Positions 1 through 12,721 of a stretch of 64,000 bases of DNA are shown piece after piece. The notes below the pieces were generated by a model. The model was not told the DNA's origin. It worked only from the letters and a program-made list of their open reading frames with translations, and did not search any database. The stretch comes from Nematostella vectensis. Its lineage: Eukaryota > Cnidaria > Anthozoa > Actiniaria > Edwardsiidae. The DNA lies in the NCBI RefSeq assembly GCF_932526225.1, contig NC_064047.1, positions 4,277,501 through 4,341,500 of the forward strand, read 5' to 3'. Positions within the stretch are counted from its first letter, which is position 1; every line of letters starts with the position of its first letter. The position numbers were made by a program, and so were the translations under genes.

Positions 1-761
1 TGTAAATAACCCTTCATAATAAAATAATTTCTTTTGTTTATTTGTTTCTGGTTGTGTTATTGCATTCCCCTTCAACTGAAAGTCTAGTCAGTCTATGAAA
101 AATTAATTGCAACAAAATTTAAAAATATTCAAAATGTTTGAAAAGCCTCAAATTTAATGTATGCAGTTGGTCTCCTCGACCGGTCAAACGTCTTATGAAT
201 TGGAAGGGCTGTACTCATTAGTGGGCTTGCCGAGATTGCGCTTGCGGAGTTCCAGCTGTCTGGCAAAAAAATATTTTCATTTATAGATATATTATAATCG
301 CCACGAAAACTGCCCAGAAAAAAGCCAAAAAAAAAAAATGATAACGGAGAACGCTACAGAACTGCAAAACCGCACCCCCTAAAAAAAAAAAAAAAAATAA
401 AAAACCACATTAATTTTATAAGACAGCCGCAAACCCCTACACCGTCTCCTCATATCACAGATTTGAGCTATTTCCTCATAAACATTCGGAACCTGCCCAT
501 AATGCAACGCGACCCAAGATTCACGAATCATTTATTCGATCGATATATCTTGCTCGTTAATTATAAACAAGTATAAAACCGCACAATTGCGAACGCCTTT
601 CTATCGTATAACACCTTATTGTTTCCTTCTCAATAACATCACCTAAGCTATTCGTGATTGATCGGTTATTTTCCTTAGTAAATGTTTAATTATTTTCCTC
701 CTTATAACGTAATTACCTGGAAGGTACAGTGACATCAAAGGAGAGAAAAGGATTTGCGAAT
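1..761. other. upstream flank of discoidin-domain gene
   Basis: No coding exon is recognised here. The stretch is AT-rich with A-homopolymers near 330 and 380. It should contain the promoter and 5' UTR of the gene whose start codon is at 762. I see no convincing TATA element at a fixed distance, so no promoter position is proposed. Confidence 0.5.
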
Positions 762-3700
762 ATGGCGCGAATAACGACTCACTTTTTCTTGTTATACATC
801 ATTTCAGGTGCGTAAAATACCAACTGTAGTTATGATGAAGTTCAATTGCTATGAGCTGTGCTCATTTAAATTCTTTAAAATTGTTCTTCGTTTTTAGGAA
901 TACTTCTTTCGCTCTTAGTCAATTATTCATTTTAAAAGTAGTTGTGAATTTTTCGATACGCTTTGACCCGCTAAAGCTATGAAAAATTCCGGCAATTGAA
1001 ATATATCGAGTGAGAAATTTTAAGCTATTTTCTCCACGGATAGGTGTTGACGATTTTAATTTACAAAAAGATATTCTTTGCGTGTTTGGGACCAAATAAC
1101 TGATATCTAACGAATCGGCACACTTTTTTCATAGGAACTTCATTTGAGGCTGCACCATTCTTATTTTTGAAGCATTAAAAGGCTGAAAATGTTTTGGTGC
1201 ATATTAGAAAAAAATACCCGATGAATTATTAGTAAGAGAATTACACAAACGATCAATAGTTTAACAATTTCGAAGTTTCAAGACTGGCTAAAATAACTTT
1301 CATGTAAGGCAGCTTCATTGCTTTATCATTATCGATATTTTTATTCTTTTTTTCACGATTAATTGTGATCCTATTCTTTGACACCTGTCCGAAGAAGAGC
1401 TCCCCCCTCCCCTCTCTTCCCCTCCCTGTGGGGATACTACTGGTATTGTACGCTACAACACATTTTGTGTCGGGTTTCAGATTTTGCGGGGTGCACTGCG
1501 TATGAGGACCATTCCAGACAAAAACGCAGCGCAGCCGTAAGTATGCACTTTGTACGACAACACAGTTTTGATACCTTTTAAAAGGGACATTCTAGGGATT
1601 TGAAAAACATATAGAACCTCTGTATATCGAGCACTTTCACGCCTTAAAAGTATCCAGTGTAAAAATGGAACCCCTATATGACGGACAAACCCGCGCGTCG
1701 GCAACGTACCCGCGCTGGCTGGTATGAGTGCCTGGCGCGCACACAGGGGGGGTCCGCTGGGTGCACGGGCACCCGCCCCCCTACTCCCCCCTTGGCGGTC
1801 AAAAAGTAGGTCATTTCTTAGGAATCTTCAAATACTATGCTTTTCCCAGGTGATTCCTACATATCAAGAAAATCTAGATAAAACTTCACAGACGCGGTCA
1901 CTCCCATATAAGGAAACTAATATATTCCTTATTTGGAAAACCTGCATGATTCTTGTCATTTTATAATGCTGCCGTGCCGCAGGTGCTTCACAAACTTTAT
2001 TAATTGTATTCAAAAGAGAAAAAAAAAGTGACTATGACCATCTTTAATCAATGTAGAAAGCCTCTGAAAAGAAACTAAAAATCCTCGGCACCAGACCCCT
2101 AAAACGACAACGTTTTCTTCATATGTCCCTGCGCATTCCCCCCCCCCCCCCCCACCCCCCCCGTCTCCCCTCAGCCAATCCTGGGAACACGCCTGAGCGC
2201 GCACCACAATATGAGACCCTTCATAAACGCTTTTATTGAAGACAATCTATTGAAGCAAATATGGTTAGTTCAAGCTCTGTTGATATTATGTGTTTTATTT
2301 TGGGATTGACGTTTCGTTTTTTAGGCGCCAAAGCTTGAGATGGAGGCTGCGTATGGAAGTAACGTTACGGATTACATGGACTCTGGGTGGGTAAAGAAGC
2401 ACCATCCCACCCCATCCCCCAAACAACCCCCAACCCCACCTGTGCTCAAAATCCCCCATACGGAATGCCTGTTAAAACTCATCCGAATCCCTGTCCTCGT
2501 TGTTCAAACATAGCAATGTTTCGGACTATGAATAAATTCCACCTAAATCTATATATTACATGACTATGCTAGCCCTTCTATGACTGACCGTATAAAATGG
2601 GTTATGAATCCTGACTAACTAATCTACCCATCTCTTACTGCACGTATAAGCCAGGTTACGAATCTTGACTACCTAATCTACTCATCTCTTACTGCCCGTA
2701 TAAGCCAGGTTATGAATCTTGACTAACTAATCTACCCATCTCTTACTGCCCTTATAAGCCAGGTTATGAATCCTGACTAACTAATCTACCCATCTCTTAC
2801 TGCCCGTATAAGCCAGGTTATGAATCTTGACTACCTAATCTACCCATCTCTTACTGCACGTATAAACCAGGCTATAAATCTTCACTACCCAATCCAATAA
2901 TCTCTTACTGCCCGTATTCCGGGGTAAAAAATCCAAGACACCTATTACACTCCTTACACGCTGCCCGTAATAACGAGGCTTCCCTATTCACCAGGAGCAC
3001 GTTTCTGTTCCGCACCACCCTGAGGCATGCCGGGGATTCCAAGGGAGACGCAAAGGGCGTCCGCGTGCTGTGGATCCTGTCGCCATTCGTCAAATTTGAC
3101 ACGCTTTTGACAGTGACTGGCACTAGTCTGTCACGCCCCTCGGCCGAACTTAAGGATGACAGTGTTACTTTCAAGGTATAGTTATGTGTCAATCAAAGAG
3201 CTTTCCCTCCTCAATAGAATGCAATAATCAAGCCACCCAAGTAATCTGCCATTTGAAAGAGTAAGGATACACTTTCGGATATGAAGAGACGAGTGCGTGA
3301 GAGTGCACGGTCGAACGGCAGGCCCGTAAGGGGGGAAGGGGGGGGGTGCGAAGCCGAAGGTCTACCTTAGGTTCTCAATAGACGTGCTATTTGTAAACAA
3401 AATTATTATAAAGCATCATAAGCTAGATCACTCTAGTAAGTAGTTGTTTGTTTTTTCGGAGATGGTCAGATTTTTAACAGAGAACTCGCCCCCTCCCCCC
3501 GGAAAATTAGGTCCAATTTTTCGGATTTTGCACGGGCACGGGCCTGAACGGTCGTGCGAGTTGGAAGTTTTTTCAACTCCTAACAAATCTGTTTGATCGA
3601 GGCTTGTAAAGCAAGCTTCCATATGGGACGAACCATTAGGTAAGTGAAGGGGGTGAGAGTGGGGGGTTTATTTAACTACATGATGAAAGGTTCCAAACAA

Positions 3701-6700
3701 AAAAGGATTGATTGAGTTATTGATTGTTTCTTTTCATGTCTGAAAGGCGTGCATGATTTCTTCCTTTTCTGTATGAACATTTTTTCTGTCTGGTTTGGGA
3801 TGCTTTCTTATTTTCAGGTTATTTTTTCGTGTGTATTTTTTGTTACTTGCTCACCCCTCTCATCACTGTTTTAATTGTCTGTTCCTTGCTTGATTGCAGA
3901 TGGAAGAACTAAACTGGGGATACGACATAACTTTCGAGTTTCGCGTCAAGTTCAACGACAACAAGTACCTAAAGCCCGCTCGTCACCACGTGATAAACCA
4001 CGCCCAGCTCTCTTACTATAACAGCTATAGCGTGGATGCCAGCGGTGCCGTTACCAAGGGCAACTTCTTCTCTGAGCCAATGCGAACGCTGGATTTCGTC
4101 ACTGATATACCAGGTTGGGATAATCGGTAGTGTAAATAGACTAAGAATCAAGACATCAATAGCGGCATATCGATATGCAATTGATATTCCATATAACAAA
4201 AAATTTGATTATTGACTAGCACATAGCATCAATGCAATGTGTGTAGATTTTTTAAATTATAGACAAGTAGCAAAAAATTCCGTTATCATGATCGTAATAA
4301 TAAATATCATCATAGCTTAGATTATCGTATTTTAGTAGCACCAATATCATTACTATCAAAAACACACCATACCACCGACGTCTATACGGTGTTGGGGGGG
4401 GGGGGGGGGGTGGCTATATAAAACAGAATCCCTTTATTAACGTGTAGCGCCACATCGACTGTAGACAACATAGGAAAATAGTCTTCTTTGGAAAAGAAGA
4501 AGATTTTTAAGCCTGTTATAAAATGCAGTGTTTGTGTCTAGGTTGTAACAGTCCTCTTGGAATGGAGTCCGGAGACATCAAGGATTACCAGCTAAGCGCA
4601 TCTACCAGTTACTCTGACCTGCAGCCAAGTAAAGCCAGGAAAAGTACGTTACACACAAAAAAACACAAGTGAAGTACGCTATGTCATTTTTTCACAATTA
4701 TGGTCATCACGAGGGAAGGATCTAGCTTTTCGCTAATTGACCCAGTCGCAATACAGGGCACAGATACCTTATTTAAGAAGGTAGTTTCTTCGATTAAATG
4801 TGTTGCAATAAGGTTTTTCTTCCCCAAGAAGGAAATCTCTTATCATTCATGTTGAATATTTCAATTTCTCCATTCACCATTTTGAGTAAAAATCAACAAA
4901 ACAAGTAAACAAAAGGCTACAATTTTCTGTATAAATCCTATACAAACAGAAAAATTCCTGTATTTTTTTCGACATTACGGTCCAAATCAACAATTCAACG
5001 CTTTGATTCAGCAGCTACGCGCATGCGCAAACGATTTCAACCACTGTTGGGTCAACTGTGGGCCTTGTGTCTCTTTCAGCGTCTGACGAGGCCTGGTGCT
5101 CACTGACGCAAGTCCAAGGGCAATACCTTCAAGTAGATTTCATGCAGCAAACCCATATAACCGGTTTGACTACATGGGGACGAAATGGGAACAAATATCA
5201 TTGGACCAGTAGCTACCTGATTGCGTACACAGTAGATGACGTCACATGGGCAAATTACAGCGTCAATGGTTATGACAAGGTTTGACTGAGGGGCTACTCA
5301 CACTCTTTGTCTTTTTTATCATTCTATTCGCTAAAATTTTAATGTTTATAGAGAAACGCCGATGCATCATTCCCGTAAACTTAATTTAGCTTCGGGATAA
5401 TTACTCGGAAATAACCCTCCGTTTACCGTCATTTTGTCCTTTAAAAATCGCAAACCTGTCAACGTTAAGGCCGGAATATTTTTTTTACATGCCTGGTATT
5501 TGCTTGATATACCTCTACATGAAAGGCGCTTTTTTGTGCTTAATGGCTACCAAGGAAAACGGTTATGGTTTCGTTTCCTGCGAAATGGCTTCCATGTCAC
5601 GGCCGCGAAAAGGTGATGAACACTCTCTCAACCCAAGCAGAATTCTAAAAATATTCTGACAGTACTAAGAGGTAACTACTTCCTGTTATTGTACATCCAA
5701 ATTAACACACTTTTAAACGCCACAGATGTTTCAAGGAAATAGAGATCGCTTTACGCCTGTCACACATTGGTTGGAGAAGCCATTTTACGCTATTGCCATC
5801 CGTATTATCGCGATGGCCTGGGACGAGTTAATCTGTATCCGTCTGGAATTATACGGATGCGCCATCCCCGGATCTGAAGGTATGCATAAGCCACGGAAAA
5901 AGAAGGGGAGGGAGGGGGCTACGTTCCTAGTGTCCAAGAATTTTGCCTCTACCAGCGCCTCTGTCTCCCCGAGTATACACAGAAAGTAGATGTGTTGGGA
6001 TGCCACGCCTCGTCTATAAAATATAGCATAAACATGGCGAAGGGCCGAGTATGGACCTGTGTAGAACGTCACGCACAGATCAGCAGACATGTACTCCAGC
6101 CAACATAAGTTCCAAGTAAAGATCCTTACGGAACTCCACACCTGAAACCACCAGCATATACTCTAGCTGACTATAGTATAGATATACATGTCCTAGTATT
6201 GATATGTGCGGCACTCCATAGGATCAAGCAGAAAGATGCTAAAATGACGAAATAAGAGGTCCTACTATCTGATTATATAGATAAATAAAAGAAAGAAAGA
6301 AAAAAAAAATCGAGATGTTCTATAAATTTTAACGATCTTCTCTCTTTGCTTCCCCCCCCCCTCCCCCCCAAAAAAAAATAATTCTGAGTACGATTCATTT
6401 ATTCCCTTCTACCCTTTCTTTCATGACTTTCAGTTAAATGCATCTCCCCCCTCGGAATGGAAAGTGGGCAGATCCCAGACGAGGCTCTCACTACCAGTGT
6501 TCCCAACGATTACCAGGGAGGTGTTAGCAAGGCTGCCAACGGTCGCCTTAACAAAGTAGTTACCAGTTATCCGAACGGGTGGGCAGCCAGAATGCAAGCC
6601 TCCAACGACTATCTTCAGGTACGGGATAATACTTGGGCTTCCTGTGTACATCCGGGTCCTTACTACCTTGTGTTTTTCGTTTACGCGTCGCAAACTGGTT

Positions 6701-8185
6701 TTTGGTGACGCAAGCTATTCCACAGTTACGGCTGCCGTTAGATCGCTAACCAATGAGAGAGCGCCGGAAAGCACCAGGCCGTCGCAGGTCTCGATATATG
6801 GGGGGGGGGGGGGGGGGGCACAATAAAAGAAAGATTAGGATAATATTGCCTCCAGTGCCTCACCCCCTACTACGGCCCTGAGAAAAGATATACATTACGT
6901 GCAACGCGCTATTCGAGAAAAGAAGGCTCAATTTCTTACAATTGCCATAGGTTCCTTGTATTCCGGGATGATTTTCAAAACAAAAATTACGTGAGGCCGA
7001 AATGCGCATACCAGATATTTTTCCCTTCATTCTTGCGCTATGTATGGGCTTAGGGACAAAAAGCTCAAATTTAAATGACACTTTACAAAAAGTCGCCAAA
7101 TTCTTTGTTGCGCGATCACCAAAAATCGAAAATTCCTTTCTTCGTTTGGGAATAGCGCGTAGTCAATCAAACTAAACAATCAAAACCAGACAAACCGCCC
7201 CAAAAGCTTGTGTCTGACTACGCGCTATTCCCAGGTCGCTCAACAACGAATTTGGCTGTAAAAATAAGTCGCATTCGATATTTTGTTTGCTATTACTAAC
7301 TAAGTACTTAGAGAAATTTTTCGCCTTATAAGATGTGAAATGGGCTTATTTGAAGCGTCATATGTCATGTTTTTCCGTCGGTATCCAGTCACTTCGTCCA
7401 CAAACCGTGTCGTCCACAAACCGTGTCGTCCACAAACCGTGTCGTCCACAACCAACTCGTCCACAAATTGAGTCAACTCGTCCACAAGTAGAGTCAACTC
7501 GTCCACTAAATCAACAACAACGTTGCTAAGATTTTCTCGTGCAATTAGTTGATTAATTAATTAATTAATGACATAATTAATTAATTAATGACTTAACTCC
7601 GACTTTCTCGTTTTTAGTGTTGATGCTGTTTGTCTTGTGCATTTTTAAGTACGACGCTTCCCATTTTAGATCGACTTCGGCTCGTTGCGAAAGGTAACAC
7701 GGGTGGCGATCCAAGGTGCTTATAGTGGCAGCCGTGACGTCATGTTCTTCACAAAGGCGTACACCCTGTCCAGTAGTCGGACAGGGTTGGCCTGGACGGG
7801 GTACACCGAGGATGGAACACTGAAGGTTCGCTTGAAAATAATCTTATCACCGGGAAAGTACCCCACACAGTCGCTCTGTACAGAGCCGTAGCATAGCAGG
7901 CTACCTTAGATTGCATGGGCACAATACAAAAACATTAAGAAAATATGGGGGGGAGCACAGTCACGCCCCTACTGGTCATTTCCTTATAATTATTGAAAAT
8001 ATTGGGAAGGGGGGGGGGGAGGCACATGCCCCCAGTGCCCCACCGCCTACTACGGCCATGCTGTGCTGAAAAAACAATCAACCTGCATTAAAAAAAATCA
8101 CCTGACATTTTGGATGGCGAAGTCACGCCAAAATGAACAGAGAAGGCTGCTAACTTCACACTAAAAAGAGTCGAAAAAATAATTC

Positions 8186-8242
<57 letters not shown>

Positions 8243-11200
8243 TGCCGTTCAATTGTCGTAATTTTTGCCGCCAAAAGTCAGGGCGAGCGCGAGTTCTCAA
8301 CAAAAAAAATCACATAATTTCTAGTTGTAAGTCGCTTGTTAGCGTGACAGAGCTCAGATTGCCTGGAGTATACTCAGAGCCTCTACTGGGTGGGGGAGGT
8401 CTTATTGAAATCCGAAATGTTACTACTCGTGTATTTCTAAAAACATATTCTCTCCAGGCCACTATCCTATATAAACATCCTTGCCAAACTAGACAATTGT
8501 TGGTCTTAAAACGTTTTTTATTTGTTGAGAAATGTGTTCCGAAAGTTATAGCGTGAAGCAAAACAATCATTTGAAAGCCAATCACAGCGCAGTGGTCACG
8601 TGAGTGATAGACTATCCGCCCCTGCAGTCTCACTTCCCTTTGTTTTAGTATGTAATGTCTACTCCTCATTCGGATAACTCGAATCTTCTTCCTCAGAACA
8701 TCAAAGGGCCTAGCGATTCTGGTGCCGCTAAATGGCCGCTTCTTTACAAACTGAAAAAGCCGATAGTTGCACGTTACCTTCGCATACATCCTACCGAGAT
8801 GATGATTTCACCGGTGCTTAGAGCTGAGGTGTACGGCTGCCTGAGTGAACCATTGCCTTTGTACACAGGTAACCCATACATAATGCCACAGGTAGCCCAT
8901 GCGACCGACCACAGCTAACCTTATCACAAGAAATCCATACAAACAGTCATAGTTACCATAACCACAGAAAACCTATACAACCAGTCGTAGCTAACCTAGC
9001 CACAGACTTCCCACATAGCCATTCGCAGGTAAACCTACCACAGGTACCCCATACAACCAACTTGGCGCTTGCTAAGATCAAAGGCTTATCACTGAGTGGA
9101 GACCGATAGAGCCACAGGTAGCCCAGACATCCAGGTCAAGAAAACCACAGACATGTGCATGTGATCCATACCGGGGGCTGATTGGCTGAGGTACCCCACC
9201 ACTGGTATCCCGTGGACCATGTTGGTTTTAATGTGCGTCTTTATTCCGTAGAGGACATAGACTATATGAGACGGTCGTTTCTGCTGGACCCGAAATCCGA
9301 AAACTTTTTTGTCTGCATGTACAGCGAGACAAGGTATACAAGAAAACAAAGAAAAAGCCGTAGTAATGGATGGAGAGACCGTCCCTCGCCTTTTAGACCG
9401 TTTTCACGTTGTTGCGCGCAAATTCAAAATTGGAGGGCCACAGCTGACCAAAAATGCGGACGAAGGGGAATTTGACTCCAAAACTCCGCGAAAGTAGCAC
9501 TCTACCAGTGTTTTCTATAGCTTTGTCTGTAAACTCCACTTCGTACACCCTTTTAGATCAGTGGCCCACCAGTCTGTGGCATTTTGGATGCGCGCGCAAC
9601 ATCATGAAGATGGGGATGATGATAATAATGATTATGGTAATTGTTTCGGTAGAAGGAGTCTGCTAAGTAGCCACCCTTGTTTTGTTTGTTTTTTTCTCGA
9701 AAATCCGCCGATCCGCACAAGGGTTTGCTTCAATCCGAGTCCGCAACGCATGATAGAAGAAAAAAATCGAAAATTATAAGAAAATCATATCAGTCAAGTC
9801 GGATTTTCTTAAAATCCGTCGATCCGAAAACCTACTCACCCCACCCCCCCCCCCTTCTGCCCACCTCTTGTATCTGCCACTTCCAATAGATGGAAATTAC
9901 CTTTTATGACGATCATGCTGCTTCTATTGATGATGACAAGGAAGAGGGTGTTTGTTCTTGTTAAATTAAAATGGTTGTGAAAATGATGATAGTGTTGATT
10001 ATGAGAAGAAAAATATGATAATGATGATGGTATTTATTACTTTTCCAGTGATGAGAGCAGCTGCTTTGTAAGCAAGAATCACCAGGAATGGAGGTGTAAG
10101 TGAAAAATTCTTTACACTCAAATTCAAGTGTCTCTAGTAGATATTACATTGCCATCTGCCTCAGCTTTATACAATATTGGTATAACAGAATCATGATGTG
10201 CTTATCCCTACTATAACTAAATGTCACCTGTTATTGACTCTGACCTCATTGAATATCACTATTCACTCACCCTGACCACCATTAAACATCACCAGTTATT
10301 GACCCTGACAATCATTGAATATCACCAGTTATTGACCCTGACAATCATTGAATATCACCAGTTATTGACCCTGACAATCATTGAATATCACCGGCTATTG
10401 ACCCTAACCTCATTAAACATCACCAGTTATTGACCCTGATAATCATTCAATATCACCAGTTATTGACCCTGACGTCATCTCCATTATTGGTATCAACACG
10501 CTCGACGATGAGCTGTATAGCTTTGATCGCAGGCTCAATCTCTTTCGGAGCAGGGACCTGGGACTCACTTGGTCCCAGATCTCTCCGGAATACCTCGCAC
10601 ACAGACGCAAGGAGTCTGGGTTCCGCAAAGCCAGCACCATTCCGGAGAACTTCGTCCAGTCACTCCCAACAGCCAATCAGACGCTGACCACGTCTAATGG
10701 CGACCAGTGGGGAGGTACGGAGTGATATTCAACTACTGGGGGTACTGGAATGTGCGTGAATAGGATTTGCTAAAGGGTTTACCATACCCTGATTGCAGGC
10801 GTTTACCCGGTGTTTTTTTTTTTCGCTATGCGCTGGGTCGCCATCTTGTTTTTGGCTGCGCTAGCTTGGCGCGAGTGACAAAACGTGACAAAAAGGGGCG
10901 CTTTGCGCCCGTTCCAGCTTTCGCGCGGCCAGAACAAACAAGATGGCGGCCACGACTCATAGCGAAAACACCGGGGAAACATTGAAAAAAATAACACCGG
11001 GTTAACGCCCACAAGCAGGCTAGGTTTGCCATGGCAAAGAGAACGTTACAAAAAGGCTATCATGTTTAGAGCTCAATAAAAAAAATGGATTTCGATTCAA
11101 TTAGTGGACTGCACCCCTGTTCCCTTAGCAAATCCTGGTTATGCGCCTGTTATATGTCGTTTATTTGTCAAGAACTATTTAAAAACATAGAAAAAAAAGA

Positions 11201-11350
11201 AAATCTCTTAACTCCTAAGATTTCATCAAGACGCTAATTTCTTACCTTCTTTGTATTTCTTTCCCAGTTTCTTCCAACTTCATACATTTCAAAACCGCTG
11301 GTTCAAGCGAGTGGATCCCTGTGGGCTCATGGAAATGTTGCGGAGAGTAA
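762..11350 (+). CDS. secreted protein with two discoidin (F5/8C) domains and an Asp-box region
   Basis: Fifteen exons joined in phase give 664 aa: 762-807, 1481-1536, 2325-2386, 2995-3175, 3900-4113, 4542-4643, 5080-5279, 5726-5879, 6434-6618, 7670-7825, 8697-8868, 9252-9333, 10049-10095, 10460-10714, 11268-11350. Exon 1 encodes a hydrophobic signal peptide and exon 2 a furin-type RQKR site (residues 28-31), suggesting a cleaved propeptide. Exons 3-5 encode a DUF11-like or Ig-like region (GVRVLWILSPF, then a Tyr/His-rich strand region). Exons 6-8 form a complete F5/8C domain starting at Cys188 (LGMESG, YLQVDF, ELYGC). Exons 9-11 form a second one (LGMESG to EVYGC). The C-terminal exons carry an Asp-box, SRDLGLTW (583-590), as in BNR or VPS10-type propellers. 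F5/8C domains typically bind cell-surface sugars or lipids, so a secreted or matrix adhesion role is inferred. The domain calls are firm and the overall function is unknown. The exon 13 donor (GAGGT|gtaagt) was chosen because it restores phase. Confidence 0.85.
1730..2200. repeat. dispersed repeat copy (GGTCATTTCTTA family)
   Basis: This intronic stretch contains the sequence around 1800-1860 (GTCATTTCTTA, GGAATCTTCAAATACTATGC) and an end near 2170-2195 (CCAATCCTGGGAACACGCCTG). The same modules recur at 22690-22860 (reverse orientation), 51947-52087 and 59685-60203, so this is a dispersed family. Runs of C and G interrupt it. It sits in intron 2 of the discoidin gene. Confidence 0.6.
2583..2930. 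repeat. 54-bp tandem repeat, about 6 copies
   Basis: Units begin with ATCTCTTACTGCCCGTATAA and continue with AGCCAGGTTATGAATC and TGACTAACTAATCTACCC. About six copies, mostly over 90% alike, lie in the intron just before the exon at 2995. Confidence 0.85.
7085..7260. mobile_element. MITE-like TIR element, copy 1
   Basis: Outer ends are inverted: GCCAAATTCTTTGTTG at the left and CAACAACGAATTTGGC at the right. Inside is a second inverted pair, GGGAATAGCGCGTAGTCA and TGACTACGCGCTATTCCC. A second copy lies at 13689-13885. There is no coding capacity, so this is a non-autonomous DNA element. It lies in the intron between the exons at 6434 and 7670. Confidence 0.75.
7396..7510. repeat. short tandem repeat, 15-bp unit, plus TTAATTAA tract downstream
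   Basis: The unit CGTCCACAAACCGTGT is repeated, then degenerates into CGTCCACAA variants. At 7545-7600 there is an AT-only stretch made of repeated TTAATTAA. Both are intronic. Confidence 0.7.
7905..8060 (+). repeat. dispersed G-rich repeat (CACATGCCCCCAGTGCC family)
   Basis: It contains ACATTAAGAAAATAT, a G-run, TCACGCCCCTACTGGTCA, then CACATGCCCCCAGTGCCCC and CTACTACGGCC. The same order of modules occurs at 21380-21540, in reverse complement at 38640-38790, and partially near 6795-6880 and 30190-30285. Confidence 0.7.
8189..8241. repeat. (AAT)n microsatellite
   Basis: About 17 perfect AAT/TAA repeats lie in the intron before the exon at 8697. Confidence 0.95.
8862..9130. repeat. degenerate tandem repeat derived from a splice donor
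   Basis: The end of the exon at 8868 and the first intron bases (CACAG|GTAACCCATAC) recur as degenerate copies every 35-40 bp: CACAGGTAGCCCATG near 8888, GCAGGTAAACC near 9025, CACAGGTACCCCATAC near 9040 and CACAGGTAGCCCAGAC near 9115. Intervening copies have lost the GT. See the finding on splice-junction minisatellites. Confidence 0.65.
9369..9690. repeat. dispersed repeat copy 1 (GTCTGCTAAGTAGCC end)
   Basis: It shares with 11845-12195 an ordered set of modules: ATGCGGACGAAG / ATGCAGACGAAG, AGCACTCTACCAGTGTTTTC, TTGTCTGTAAACTCCACT, TTTTAGATCAG, GGATGCGCGCGCA and GTAGCCACCCTTG. Identity looks around 75%. It lies in the intron before the exon at 10049. Confidence 0.7.
10221..10475. repeat. 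33-bp minisatellite that amplifies a splice acceptor
   Basis: The unit ends in ATATCACCAG and begins TTATTGACCCTGAC. The last copy is the real acceptor and first codons of the exon at 10460. Upstream acceptor-like CCAG sites fall near 10295, 10328, 10361 and 10426. One copy (near 10394) is mutated to CCGG. Using an upstream copy would bring an in-frame TGA, because each unit reads through CAT TGA. Confidence 0.85.
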
Positions 11351-11844
11351 TTCAACTGCTATGTGTCATATGATTAAATTCGCATGCGCCAACAATTATT
11401 ATTTATGCACGAAGACCCAAATAAATCTAATCGCTCATTCTCTTAACGAAATAGATATAAAACAAAAATGAAAATAGCCGAGCTCTAAGCAGATTATGTT
11501 AACAGTAATATATATATTCATAAATTAGTATTTTGAGTCCGGCACCAAGTTTCTTATGTCATTTCCTGTACCCTTAATAATTTGTATGCTTAACCTCTCC
11601 TCTATATCCGCCCTTGTTCATATGGAACTGCCAAAAGCATGAGAAAACAAAACGTCATATTTCTATAATCTATTGACAAATCAATATAATATTGATGCAT
11701 ATCAGAAGTATAATGGTATCTCTATGAATTAAGAGGCTACTTCCGGGACCTTGATTTAAATAAGACAAAGACAGGAGAAAGTACAGAATTCTCGAATCTC
11801 GGGTCGAGTTGTATTATGGGAAGGTCACGTGATCATGCGCGAAG

Positions 11845-12195
11845 AGACCTATTTCATGATGTTGCGAGGGCATCAAAAATGCCACAGACTGTCGGGCCAT
11901 AACTAATCTAAAATGCAGACGAAGAGGTAAAACACCGCGAAAAAAGCACTCTGACAGTATTTTCTAGCTTCGTCTGTAAACTCCACTGTGATGAGCAATT
12001 TTAGATCAGCTGTTACGTAGGGGGTGGGGGTGGGGCTTGCGGTTGGATGCGCGCGCATTATCGTGAAAACGGTCTCTTTGTTAGACTGCCTTGTTTCTAC
12101 GATACTATGATGATGGGGGTGATGATTATAATGATAATCTAATCATTATGATAATGGTTGCGCTGAAAGGAGTCTGCTTAGTAGCCACCCTTGTA
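11845..12195. repeat. dispersed repeat copy 2 (GTCTGCTTAGTAGCC end)
   Basis: This is the counterpart of 9369-9690, with the same modules in the same order and orientation. Near the end an ATGATGATGG-type stretch replaces GATGATGATAATAATG. It is either a dispersed element or a remnant of the tandem duplication that produced the two discoidin paralogs. Confidence 0.65.
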
Positions 12196-12691
12196 GGGGG
12201 AGGGGGGGAGGGGGGCTGGCTTGCCAGTTCGGTTGACAAGTTGTCACACCATAGAGGTACCATTATTAAAGGAAACCTTTCGCCGATCTTTGCATGTCAC
12301 GGGCATGGATAGAATTTGAAAAAGAGGTAAAATAAAAATGTTTATTTCCAGTGTTTGGTCATGTCTGTTTCGCGAGACGCGCATATCAAATATCGCATTA
12401 TATTTGTTTATAATTTTATAAAGTTTTGAAATTATCGCCATTATTTTGACTATACACACATTTGACACCACGATTCTGTGGGTGAGAGCGGGAGAAGTGA
12501 GAGAGGGGTACTGACTAAAAGGTGTGTGTGTGTGGAGGGGGGCTGGGGGTGAATTCTCCCAATTCCAGTCGACATAGAAATGCAAAAAAAAAAAAAGAGC
12601 CAAAAGAGGCGTCACTGTCCTAAATCTAGGATAGGCCGCAATTCCTTTGATTGAGATTTGAGAAAAAGGGAAAAATTGTGCTGATTGTTAC

Positions 12692-12721
12692 CAGGGGCTC
12701 ATAAGTACTTATGAGCCCCTG
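12692..12721. repeat. perfect 30-bp palindrome
   Basis: The half-site CAGGGGCTCATAAGT is followed directly by its exact reverse complement, with no spacer. TTGTTACC flanks both sides as a direct repeat (about 12685 and 12722), resembling a target duplication around a minimal hairpin element. Confidence 0.85.
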
